Positions 5,938-13,029 of a DNA stretch of 15,892 nt are shown one piece after another. The DNA lies in contig MFGW01000112.1 of the NCBI GenBank assembly GCA_001780385.1, positions 793 through 16,684 of the forward strand. The letters are read 5' to 3'. The notes under the pieces were generated by a model. The model had not been told where the DNA came from and did no database searches. It was given only the letters and a program-made list of their open reading frames with translations. Source of the stretch: Candidatus Fischerbacteria bacterium RBG_13_37_8. Lineage in GTDB: Bacteria; Acidobacteriota; HRBIN11; MFGW01. Positions within the stretch are counted from its first letter, which is position 1. Each line of letters starts with the position of its first letter. A program made the translations under genes and the position numbers.

Positions 5938-7459
5938 AATATTTATTATAGTATTCAGGTTGAACTTTCATTACAATATATTTTACAGGTTTTTCAATAA
6001 CCTGGAAGAATGGTTTTGGATACAAGCCGATCCAGAATGCGAGAAATACTAACGGGATGAGTGTGATCAGTTCCCGCGCATTGAGGTCTTTTAGGTCTTC
6101 GTGTTTTTTGGGCAGTTTCCCCAGCATTACTCTTTGGTATAGCCAAAGCATGTAAGCAGCACCGAGTACTATTCCTGTACCTGCTAAAACAGCCCATCTC
6201 CAATTTGCCAAATAAGCTCCTTGCAGGATGGGAAATTCTCCCATAAAACCGCATAATCCTGGAAGTCCTATTGAAGCCATAGTCATTATTGCAAAAATGG
6301 CAGCATATGCGGGCATTTTATGTGAAAGACCACTGTATTCTGAAATGATTCTTGTATGCTTTCTTTCATAAATAATGCCGACAATCAAGAATAATGCTCC
6401 AGTACTGATGCCATGATTTATCATTGAAATAATACTGCCTTTCAGCCCCGGCGGATTTAATGCAAAAATACCAAGCATTGAAAAACCAAGATGACTAACG
6501 CTGGAATATGCTACTAATTTTTTCCAGTCTTTTTGCATCATGGCAACGAGAGCGCCATAAATAATACCTATTATTGACAGGGAAACCATGAGTGGCAAAT
6601 AACCGATTGTTGAATCGGGACAAATAGGCAGACTGATCCTGACAAAACCATAAGTGCCCATTTTTAATAATACGCCTGCAAGAATTACAGAACCGGCAGT
6701 TGGCGCTTCAACGTGAGCATCCGGTAACCATGTATGAAAGGGAAACATGGGTACCTTGATGGCAAAACCAATAAAAAATGCTAAAAATATCCAATTCTGA
6801 TAATTTAAGGGAAGAGCTAATTCGTGAAATTTTAATATATTGAAGGTATATTCTCCTGTTATATTATAGGTATAGAAATATAAAGCCAGGATAGCGATGA
6901 GCATTAATACAGAACCGAGCAATGTATAAAGGAAGAACTTGATTGCGGCATATAATTTATTTGTACCACCCCATAAACCGATAAGAAAGTACATTGGGAC
7001 AAGCATTACTTCCCAGAATACATAAAACAAAATAAAATCGAGTGACATAAAAACGCCAAGCATTCCCGTTCCGAGTAGTAAAAAGAAGATATAATATTCT
7101 TTCACGCGTTCCGTAATGGCAGACCAGGATGATAAAACAGAAATAAAAGTAAGGAGTGTTGTCAGCAGTATCAACAGCAAACTGATACCATCTATTCCTA
7201 AGAAATATTCTATGCCGAAGGAAGGAATCCATGGTGCTTTTTCAACAAATTGCATCGCGAGAGGAGCAGATTTGAAATAAGGAATGAGAAGCAGACTGAC
7301 GAGGAAATCAATAAGAGTAACCGCATTGGCAAAGATTTTTATTTTTGTAGCATCTTTAAAAAATAATAGTATTATAGCGCCCAGGAGTGGGATGTAGCAT
7401 ATTATTGAAAGCAAAGGAATTCCGATTGTTTCACTTGCGTATAATAATTCGTAATTCAT
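5936..7459 (-). CDS. nuoM: NADH-quinone oxidoreductase (complex I) subunit M
   Basis: Antiporter-like proton-pumping subunit of the complex I membrane arm, or of a related hydrogenase or Mrp-type complex. 507 residues, the usual size (E. coli about 509), with about 14 hydrophobic helices. Pump residues are present: E150 in FYVFWEVMLVP, K235 in FAIKVPMFPFHTWLPDAH, and K266 in LLKMGTYGFVR. It has the NuoM-type HTWLPDAHVEAPTAGSV block rather than the NuoL form. ATG start at 7459 with AAGGAG five bases upstream. It follows nuoL across a 187-base gap with a structured element. The nuoN gene expected next is absent, and the ATP synthase cluster follows. Its stop abuts an interspersed repeat. Confidence 0.95.
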   Translation of the reverse strand: MNYELLYASETIGIPLLSIICYIPLLGAIILLFFKDATKIKIFANAVTLIDFLVSLLLIPYFKSAPLAMQFVEKAPWIPSFGIEYFLGIDGISLLLILLTTLLTFISVLSSWSAITERVKEYYIFFLLLGTGMLGVFMSLDFILFYVFWEVMLVPMYFLIGLWGGTNKLYAAIKFFLYTLLGSVLMLIAILALYFYTYNITGEYTFNILKFHELALPLNYQNWIFLAFFIGFAIKVPMFPFHTWLPDAHVEAPTAGSVILAGVLLKMGTYGFVRISLPICPDSTIGYLPLMVSLSIIGIIYGALVAMMQKDWKKLVAYSSVSHLGFSMLGIFALNPPGLKGSIISMINHGISTGALFLIVGIIYERKHTRIISEYSGLSHKMPAYAAIFAIMTMASIGLPGLCGFMGEFPILQGAYLANWRWAVLAGTGIVLGAAYMLWLYQRVMLGKLPKKHEDLKDLNARELITLIPLVFLAFWIGLYPKPFFQVIEKPVKYIVMKVQPEYYNKY

Positions 7460-7530
7460 ATATGCTCCTTAATTTTGCGAGCACACCGAAGGGCCGAACC
7501 TTGTGTTCACTCTTGGGTGGCAATCCTTGA

Positions 7531-7642
7531 CGTTTTGTCATTATGAGTTCCGCATCAGCGGAACGTATTAATCCGTGACGGGCATGCTTCTTACAATCCG
7601 TTAGGGATTGTTACGTTTGCCTTCGATAAACTCATAATAACG
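7531..7642. repeat. Structured element with terminal inverted repeats between nuoL and nuoM
   Basis: The outer arms are CGTT...ATTATGAG (7531-7534 and 7540-7547) against CTCATAAT-AACG (7631-7642). Inside are two further hairpins: GTTCCGC-ATCA-GCGGAAC (7547-7564, perfect 7 bp) and ACAATCC-GTTAG-GGATTGT (7593-7611, perfect 7 bp). It starts five bases past the nuoL stop. No T-run follows either hairpin. It may be a MITE- or REP-like unit or a structured RNA. It has no protein-coding content, and the remaining 7460-7530 shows only the nuoM Shine-Dalgarno. Confidence 0.6.
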
Positions 7643-7646
7643 CATA

Positions 7647-9725
7647 TTAAAACTGTTTCCATGTCATGAACAGATAGAACGCAAAAATAATTAATGAACT
7701 ATAAAGCATGAGTAATAAATAATTTTGCACCATACCTGTTTGTATTTTTCTAAGCATTTTACTGCTGAAAGTAATCGTTGTCGCCAAACCATTAACAGCA
7801 CCATCAACAATGGCAAGGTCTGCTTTAACACTTATTGCGCTCGTAATGATAGTGAATCGCGCAGTAAAATTTACCAATCCATCAATTACTGCGAGGTCAA
7901 ATGCCGAGAGAAGATTACCGAGTGCTTTTAAGGATTTCACGAAGAAAATATTGTACAGTTCATCGATGAAGTATTTATTATAAATAAGTGCATAGGTAAT
8001 TTGGAATTTTTTTACAATGAGTGCAGGAATATGCGTTTTTTTAATATACATTACATAAGCGAGGTAAATACCGGTGAGTGCTATAAGCACCGATGCAGCC
8101 ATGAGCAGTAATTCTAATGAATGATGGGCGGCGGCAGCATGGTGAGCAGTTTCGCGAATATAAATTGAAGGAGCGAGGAAATGTTCCAGGCTTATTTTTT
8201 CAAAGAAGGAAAGTGATCCGATTTGCAGTATTTTTGGAATAGCAAAGATTCCGCCTGCTATACTTAAAATAGCAAGAATACGCAAAGGAGTGAGCATGGA
8301 TTCAGGGGATTCATGCAGATGAGCGGCGGTTTTTTCATCATAGCGTGCATTACCATAGAATGTAAGAAAGAGCAGCCGAAACATATAAAATGCTGTCAGA
8401 CCGGCGCCTAAAAAACCAAGCAGCCAGAGCACAATATTCCAGGGAGCATGAATGAGAGGGGAGCTGAAAGCTTTCCATAAAATTTCATCTTTGGTAAAAA
8501 AACCGCTAAGCGGTGGAATACCAGCTATTGCTAAGGTAGCCACGGCAAATGTCCAAAAAGTAATCGGCAATTTATTCTTTAAACCACCCATATCTCTCAT
8601 ATCCTGCAATCCTGATAATGCATGAATTACAGAACCTGCGCCTAAAAATAAGAGCGCTTTAAAAAATGCATGGGTCATCAGATGAGCAATTCCTGCTGCA
8701 TAAGCACCAACTCCGGTTGCCATTACCATGTAACCAAGCTGACTGATTGTTGAATACGCTAAAACACGCTTTATATCATTTTGTGCCAGGCCTATTGTAG
8801 CAGCATATAAAGCGGTAATTCCACCAATAAGAGCTACAAAAAAAGTAGCAGTAGGTGAGAGTGTGTATATGATATTGCACCTGCTGATCATGTATACACC
8901 GGCAGTTACCATCGTTGCTGCATGTATCAATGCACTGACTGGAGTTGGACCTTCCATTGCATCCGGTAACCATACATAAAGAGGAATTTGCGCAGATTTT
9001 CCTGTCACTCCTACCAGCAAACAAATTCCGATAATAGTGAGCAGTGGATCCCCTGTCTGGTATTCAGCCTGCATTCTCGGAAATACCTTTAAAAAATCGA
9101 GACTGCCAAAATAAGCAAAAATAGTTAATACACCCATGAGAAAACCAAAATCTCCCACACGGTTGACAAGAAAAGCTTTTTTGCCAGCCGCTGCTGCTGA
9201 ATCCCGGTCAAAATAAAATCCAATGAGCAAATAAGAACAAAGCCCTACTCCTTCCCAACCTATAAACATGACAAGAAAATTACCACCTAATACTAACAGA
9301 AGCATTGAGCACATGAATAAATTGAGATAAGAGAAAAACCGGTAATAACCACCTTCATGATGCATGTACCCGATTGAATATACATGAATGAGAAAACCAA
9401 CCCCAGTAACAACAAGCAGCATGACTGCTGAAAGCGGATCATATAAAAAAGTAAAATTAATATTCATGTCTACCAGGGAACCATCCCTGAGAATGCTTTC
9501 TCCTCCTTGAACCCATTCGTATAACCGAAGTTCATATATCCGTGCTTCAGGCGGCGCCTGAAGTAATTCTATAAAACATAGAAGGGAAAGCATAAACGAT
9601 AAAAAAACTGCTCCGCACGCAAGAAAATGTATGACTCTCTTCGAAAATAATTTTTTCCCCAAGACACCATTTATCAGTGAACTTATTGCTGGTAATACTG
9701 GAATGAGCCAAATGTATTTAATCAT
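7647..9725 (-). CDS. nuoL: NADH-quinone oxidoreductase (complex I) subunit L
   Basis: The most distal proton-pumping subunit of complex I, with a long lateral helix. 692 residues, longer than E. coli (613) but common in other bacteria. The extra length is mostly in the C-terminal third, with a His/Ala-rich patch (HHAAAAHHS). Pump residues: E158 in FIGWEGVGLCSYLLIGF, D192 in VNRVGDFGFL, K243 in VTGKSAQIPLYVWLPDAM, a Lys in MTHAFFKALLFLGAG, and a Lys in GFFTKDEIL. The final segment keeps the lateral helix and an anchoring C-terminal membrane helix. ATG start at 9725, with GAGG five bases upstream and a promoter at 9774-9802. nuoK is not upstream; ribD is. Confidence 0.96.
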   Translation of the reverse strand: MIKYIWLIPVLPAISSLINGVLGKKLFSKRVIHFLACGAVFLSFMLSLLCFIELLQAPPEARIYELRLYEWVQGGESILRDGSLVDMNINFTFLYDPLSAVMLLVVTGVGFLIHVYSIGYMHHEGGYYRFFSYLNLFMCSMLLLVLGGNFLVMFIGWEGVGLCSYLLIGFYFDRDSAAAAGKKAFLVNRVGDFGFLMGVLTIFAYFGSLDFLKVFPRMQAEYQTGDPLLTIIGICLLVGVTGKSAQIPLYVWLPDAMEGPTPVSALIHAATMVTAGVYMISRCNIIYTLSPTATFFVALIGGITALYAATIGLAQNDIKRVLAYSTISQLGYMVMATGVGAYAAGIAHLMTHAFFKALLFLGAGSVIHALSGLQDMRDMGGLKNKLPITFWTFAVATLAIAGIPPLSGFFTKDEILWKAFSSPLIHAPWNIVLWLLGFLGAGLTAFYMFRLLFLTFYGNARYDEKTAAHLHESPESMLTPLRILAILSIAGGIFAIPKILQIGSLSFFEKISLEHFLAPSIYIRETAHHAAAAHHSLELLLMAASVLIALTGIYLAYVMYIKKTHIPALIVKKFQITYALIYNKYFIDELYNIFFVKSLKALGNLLSAFDLAVIDGLVNFTARFTIITSAISVKADLAIVDGAVNGLATTITFSSKMLRKIQTGMVQNYLLLMLYSSLIIFAFYLFMTWKQF

Positions 9726-9773
9726 TTTTCCTCATTGAGCTATTACTATATTTTAATAATTTAAGAATGTGAA

Positions 9774-9802
9774 AAAGTACCATATTCACTCAATATTGTC
9801 AA
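9774..9802 (-). promoter_or_regulatory. Sigma70-type promoter for nuoLM
   Basis: The -35 box is a perfect TTGACA (9802-9797), then a 17-base spacer, then TACTTT (9779-9774) with TG one base before it, an extended -10 pattern. The predicted start is near 9767, leaving an mRNA leader of about 42 bases before the nuoL ATG. Confidence 0.65.
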
Positions 9803-9827
9803 GTGATAAATTGGTTAAAGTTAAGGA

Positions 9828-9841
9828 AGAGGTTAACCTCT
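9828..9841. other. 14-base perfect palindrome over the ribD stop codon
   Basis: AGAGGTTAACCTCT is fully self-complementary and includes the ribD TAA (9833-9835). It has no loop, so as DNA it could be a dimeric protein site; as RNA it would pair only poorly. It lies about 26 bases upstream of the nuoLM -35 box. Confidence 0.5.
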
Positions 9842-10981
9842 ATCACTTTGCATGCTATTTTTGGAAAACAAGGTGTTTGTATATTGAATAATGATATCTT
9901 TATTTATGGTAAAAATTTTCTGCAGAGAGAGAGAAATCATACTATCCAAAAGTCGTTCCTTTAGAAAAGCAGCAAAATTCAGAGATGCACTACCCCCCAT
10001 AATATGTGGTGAAATGATAACATATAATTCATCTGCGAGGTTTTTTTCAAGAAAATTGCTAATAGTAGCAGCGCCTCCTTCAACAAGAATCGACTGAATA
10101 TTTTTCTTATGTAAGGTATTCATTATGCTATGCAGATCGAATAGATTATTTTTAACCGGCAGAGGAATGATTTCACAATTTTCCGGATAGCAGATTTTAT
10201 TATTTTTATTAAGTGCATGTTGTGCAAATAGCAAAACTGGCAGGGGAACTTTAAACAGATTAGATGCGGGAGGAGTTTCGAGTAATGGATCAAGAATAAT
10301 TCGGTAAAACAGGTGTTCATGTTTTCTGTTTATTCTTACATCTAATTGAGGATTATCGTGAATTATTGTTTGTGAGCCAACCAGGATAGCATCTGATAAT
10401 GCCCTGAGACGATGCGTGAAATATCTTGTTTGTTCGGTGCTCAGCCATTTTGATTTTTTTTGCGAAGAAGCAATTTTACCATCCAGGGTCATGGCAAATT
10501 TCATTCTTACATATGGTCGTTTTTTCATATGAAAAGTAAAATAATCCCGGTTGAGAAATTGTGCTTCTTGTTCCAGGATACCGCATGTTACGGTAATACC
10601 AGCATTTATGAGTGCAGCAATACCTTGTTTGTGAATAATAGGATTTGGGTCTGCTGTAGCGATAGAAACATTTTTAATGCCTGCATTAATGATGGCGGAA
10701 ACACAGGGAGGAGTTTTACCATAATGACAGCACGGTTCCAGCGTAATAAAAAGAGTTGCATTTTTAGCTTGTGTGCCTGCTTGCTGAAGAGCATAAATTT
10801 CAGCATGAGGAAAACCAGCTTTGGGATGATAACCGCATCCTATTATGCGACGATTCTTTGCAATAATTGCTCCGACCGCCGGATTAGGAAAAGTTGCACC
10901 TTTACCCTCTGCAGCAATTCGTAATGCCATGCTCATGTAAAATTTCATTTCATTGGTGATTTCAATTGTCTTTTTCAGCAT
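9833..10981 (-). CDS. ribD: RibD, bifunctional riboflavin deaminase/reductase
   Basis: Carries out two early steps of riboflavin synthesis: deamination of the pyrimidine intermediate made by RibA, then NADPH-dependent reduction of the ribosyl chain. 382 residues from the chosen start, normal for the fused enzyme. Deaminase domain (about 10-150): zinc ligands H59 (HAE) and C84 and C93 (PCCHYGKTPPC). Reductase domain (about 155-380): RPYVRMKFAMTLDGKIA, ILVGSQTIIHDNP and LVEGGAATISNF. The start chosen is ATG at 10981 with AGGA five bases upstream. A GTG at 11023 would add 14 residues from inside a palindromic repeat and is rejected. No other rib gene is nearby, so ribD stands apart from the usual ribDEBAH group. 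Confidence 0.95.
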   Translation of the reverse strand: MLKKTIEITNEMKFYMSMALRIAAEGKGATFPNPAVGAIIAKNRRIIGCGYHPKAGFPHAEIYALQQAGTQAKNATLFITLEPCCHYGKTPPCVSAIINAGIKNVSIATADPNPIIHKQGIAALINAGITVTCGILEQEAQFLNRDYFTFHMKKRPYVRMKFAMTLDGKIASSQKKSKWLSTEQTRYFTHRLRALSDAILVGSQTIIHDNPQLDVRINRKHEHLFYRIILDPLLETPPASNLFKVPLPVLLFAQHALNKNNKICYPENCEIIPLPVKNNLFDLHSIMNTLHKKNIQSILVEGGAATISNFLEKNLADELYVIISPHIMGGSASLNFAAFLKERLLDSMISLSLQKIFTINKDIIIQYTNTLFSKNSMQSDRG

Positions 10982-10997
10982 AGGTATCCTGCTAATT

Positions 10998-11049
10998 AAG
11001 GCACAAATTGTAGGGGCAGACACATGTGTCCGCCCTCAAAGGCACAAAG
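10998..11049. repeat. Palindromic interspersed element between ftsY and ribD (fullest copy)
   Basis: The core GGGGCAGACACATGTGTCCG, continued by CCC, is a near-perfect palindrome with one mismatch. It is flanked by direct repeats AAGGCACAAA (10998-11007 and 11039-11048), which could be a target-site duplication or part of the element. Related copies are at 494-533 and 5901-5937. Confidence 0.8.
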
Positions 11050-11104
11050 CAAAAGTGGAACCATTTTTTTTCAAATGAAAATTTGCCCTTTTTCACTTTG
11101 TGCC
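11041..11104. repeat. Inverted repeat of GGCACAAAG enclosing an AT-rich spacer
   Basis: GGCACAAAG (11041-11049) and CTTTGTGCC (11096-11104) are perfect inverted repeats 46 bases apart. The spacer holds a T8 run (11075-11082) and CAAAT..ATTTG arms. It is part of the composite repeat that fills the ftsY-ribD gap, which contains no gene. Confidence 0.65.
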
Positions 11105-11127
11105 TCTGTGCCTTATTTATTCACGTT
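11096..11127 (-). repeat. AACGT-AATAAA-AAGGCACA repeat forming the 3' end of ftsY
   Basis: 28 of 32 bases are identical to 12998-13029, in the same orientation. On the minus strand it starts two bases before the last ACG codon of ftsY and carries that codon, the TGA stop and the following AATAAA..AAGGCACAGAGGCACAAAG. Confidence 0.75.
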
Positions 11128-12032
11128 TGATTTAATAATGCGTCGCAATATGCCTGCGAAGAAAATTCTTCAAAATCTTCTAATGTTTCACCTGTACTAA
11201 CAAATTTTATTGGTATGTTTAATTCTTTCACTATGCTTAAAGCAATACCGCCTTTTGCTGTGCCATCGAGTTTGGTAATAATGATGCCATCGATGGGAAG
11301 ATGCTGTGAAAATATTTTTGCCTGCATTAAACCATTTTGTCCTATCGTGGCATCCAGCACTAAAAATACTTCAATTTTATCAGCGGTGACTTCACGTTTT
11401 GCTATCCTCATCATTTTTTCAAGTTCAGCCATTAGATTTTTTTTAGTATGAAGTCGCCCGGCAGTATCCACTATTATTAATTCTTTACTGCGTGCATTGG
11501 CAGCTTGAATACTGTCATAGAGCACTGCTGATGGATCCGAACCTTCTTTATGCTTTACCACATCACATTGAAGTTTGTCTGCCCAAATAGCAAGTTGATC
11601 AATAGCAGCAGCACGAAATGTATCTCCTGCGCAAAACAATGATTCGATATTATGCTTGTTGTAATAATAATATGCTAATTTTGCAGCCGCGGTTGTTTTT
11701 CCAACTCCATTGACACCAAGTAAAATAATAACAAATGGCAATTGCTTAGGTGCTTTTTGTGCACTGCTTTCAAACTCTGACACGAGTATATTTTTTAATT
11801 CATCTTTGATTGTTTCCGTGCTGTTTATTTTTTTTGCTTTAACATTATTTTTTAAAGCCGAGAGAAGATTTTGAGAAAGCTGGTAAGAAACATCTGATTC
11901 TATGAGACATTCTTCCAAATCATCCCAAAAAGATTGATCGATTGTTTTAGCGGAAGTAAAATAATTATTAAGCCGTGAAAAAATAGTACTTTTTGCTTTT
12001 TGTAATGCTCTATCCAGTGATGATTTAAACAT
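11121..12032 (-). CDS. ftsY: FtsY, signal recognition particle receptor
   Basis: GTPase that docks SRP-bound ribosomes at the membrane by pairing with Ffh. 303 residues: an N domain (about 1-90) and a G domain, without the long acidic A domain of E. coli, as in many other bacteria. GTPase motifs are all visible: GVNGVGKTT, DTFRAAAIDQL, VDTAGR, TKLDGTAKGG, and the closing GETLEDFEEF. The closing block is normally GE..DL.PF, so it is slightly off consensus but conservative. ATG at 12032 with GAGG six bases upstream. The last codon and stop are supplied by an interspersed repeat (11096-11127). The gap before it carries a heptamer array; the gap after it is composite repeat. Confidence 0.97.
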   Translation of the reverse strand: MFKSSLDRALQKAKSTIFSRLNNYFTSAKTIDQSFWDDLEECLIESDVSYQLSQNLLSALKNNVKAKKINSTETIKDELKNILVSEFESSAQKAPKQLPFVIILLGVNGVGKTTAAAKLAYYYYNKHNIESLFCAGDTFRAAAIDQLAIWADKLQCDVVKHKEGSDPSAVLYDSIQAANARSKELIIVDTAGRLHTKKNLMAELEKMMRIAKREVTADKIEVFLVLDATIGQNGLMQAKIFSQHLPIDGIIITKLDGTAKGGIALSIVKELNIPIKFVSTGETLEDFEEFSSQAYCDALLNQT

Positions 12033-12045
12033 ACATACCTCAATT

Positions 12046-12115
12046 AGGGACTGGGGACTAGGGACTGGGGACTAGGGACTGGGGACTGGGGAATAGGGAC
12101 TGGGGACTGGGGTCT
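12046..12115. repeat. Tandem heptamer array, ten units of (A/G)GGGACT
   Basis: Exactly ten 7-base units fill 70 bases. In order they are AGGGACT, GGGGACT, AGGGACT, GGGGACT, AGGGACT, GGGGACT, GGGGAAT, AGGGACT, GGGGACT and GGGGTCT. Eight units follow RGGGACT. The complement is CCCCAGT/CCCTAGT, the same kind as the heptamer STRR repeats described from filamentous cyanobacteria. Every unit has a G3-G4 run with 3-4 base loops, so the plus strand could form G-quadruplexes. Confidence 0.95.
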
Positions 12116-12135
12116 AGCTTCACATTCCCTATTCC
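12090..12135 (-). other. Hairpin joining the TPR gene stop to the heptamer array
   Basis: TCCCTATTCC (12126-12135, containing the TPR gene stop) pairs perfectly over 10 bp with GGAATAGGGA (12090-12099) inside the array, with a 26-base loop. In the minus-strand RNA this forms a stem right at the 3' end of the TPR gene. There is no T-run after it. Confidence 0.5.
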
Positions 12136-12932
12136 TTGGTAGGTGGCGGCAGAGGTCTTATGGGAAATTCTTCTGAGCATTTGATTTGTTTAATTTTTTC
12201 AGAAGCGTTGATACCAAGTTCATTTGTTGGATTTGCTTCCAGCACCCTGGAAAAATGAAATTTTGCTTCACATGCTTTATTATATTTAATTAGTAGATTG
12301 CCTAAATTAAAATTAGCGGATTGAGAATTTGGATTTCCATCAAGCATACTTTTATATTCGACAATAGCTTCATCGTTTCGACCCATTTGTTCAAGTATGG
12401 TTGCATAAAGAATACGGGGTGCTTCAGCTTCTGGTTGCACCTGAACGCATCTTTTAGTAGTAAAAAGTGCAGTCTCATAGTCTCCTTTTTTGAAATAGAG
12501 TGTTGCGAGATTATAGTAAACCGCTGCAGGATTAGCAGTCTTGTGATTCAAATATTCCAGGAATTCCTTTTCTGCTCTATCGAATTCATTCATTTCAAGG
12601 TAAAGAATTCCAAGATTATTATGTACTTCTACATAAAGTGAATCCAGGGTAAGTGCTTTTTCAAAGTTAGTTTTTGCGGATGAATAATTTTTTAAGCAAA
12701 GGTAAGCAAGACCAAGGTAATTATATGCTTCAGGATTATCCTTTTTTTTAGCTAAATAGAACTGGTATTCATTAGCTGCTTCCTGACATTTCTGTTCCTG
12801 GAGAAATAGTGCGGCTTTTTGAAGATGAATTCGTGGTTCATCCTGTTCCAGACCATAATTTATTTTTTTTGGACCGCATGACACCAGGAATGCAAGCATG
12901 CATAGCAGTAATAGTGCTTTTTTATATACCAT
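12129..12932 (-). CDS. TPR-repeat lipoprotein, PilF/PilW-like
   Basis: 267 residues. A lipoprotein signal peptide ends in the lipobox LVSC with C19 as the lipid anchor, so the mature protein sits on a membrane facing the periplasm. Then about six tetratricopeptide repeats (about 33-240), each with the usual pattern, for example EAYNYLGLAYLCLKNYSSAK and AVYYNLATLYFKKGDYETAL. The tail is proline-rich (RPLPPPTKE). Overall form resembles PilF/PilW, which helps type IV pilus secretin assembly, but no pilus gene is in the window, so a general protein-docking role is equally possible. ATG at 12932 with AGGAGG ten bases upstream. The stop lies in a 10-bp stem paired with the heptamer array. Confidence 0.85.
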   Translation of the reverse strand: MVYKKALLLLCMLAFLVSCGPKKINYGLEQDEPRIHLQKAALFLQEQKCQEAANEYQFYLAKKKDNPEAYNYLGLAYLCLKNYSSAKTNFEKALTLDSLYVEVHNNLGILYLEMNEFDRAEKEFLEYLNHKTANPAAVYYNLATLYFKKGDYETALFTTKRCVQVQPEAEAPRILYATILEQMGRNDEAIVEYKSMLDGNPNSQSANFNLGNLLIKYNKACEAKFHFSRVLEANPTNELGINASEKIKQIKCSEEFPIRPLPPPTKE

Positions 12933-12962
12933 GGCAATTTATCCTCCTTTTTATCTATAATA

Positions 12963-12990
12963 TTTTTACCCAAGCTCCGAGAGCCGTCAA
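12963..12990 (-). promoter_or_regulatory. Possible promoter for the TPR lipoprotein gene
   Basis: TTGACG (12990-12985), a 16-base spacer, then TAAAAA (12968-12963), with the gene start about 30 bases on. The spacer contains a small GCTC-TCG-GAGC hairpin. The -10 box is weak. The rest of the 12933-13022 gap is repeat and ribosome binding site. Confidence 0.4.
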
Positions 12991-12997
12991 TTTTTTT

Positions 12998-13029
12998 CTT
13001 TGTGACTTTGTGCCTTCTTTATTTACGTT
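12998..13029 (-). repeat. AACGT-AATAAA-AAGGCACA repeat forming the 3' end of the HD-GYP gene
   Basis: Same 32-base repeat as 11096-11127, with four differences. It supplies the final ACG codon and the TAA stop of the HD-GYP gene and continues as AAGGCACAAAGTCACAAAG. Confidence 0.75.

Noticed and set aside
8776..9024. 82-codon minus-strand frame inside nuoL.
   Set aside because: It is an out-of-frame reading of the conserved NuoL core; no independent ribosome site or motif.
10460..10924. 154-codon plus-strand open frame within ribD.
   Set aside because: It is antisense to the conserved RibD deaminase and reductase domains, cysteine-rich and without a domain pattern; a chance frame.
10982..11023. 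Extended ribD start at GTG 11023 (14 extra residues).
   Set aside because: The extra codons fall inside the palindromic repeat and have no family match, while ATG 10981 has AGGA at five bases.
12046..12115. Heptamer array considered as a CRISPR array.
   Set aside because: Units are 7 bases with no spacers and no cas genes; it is a simple tandem repeat.
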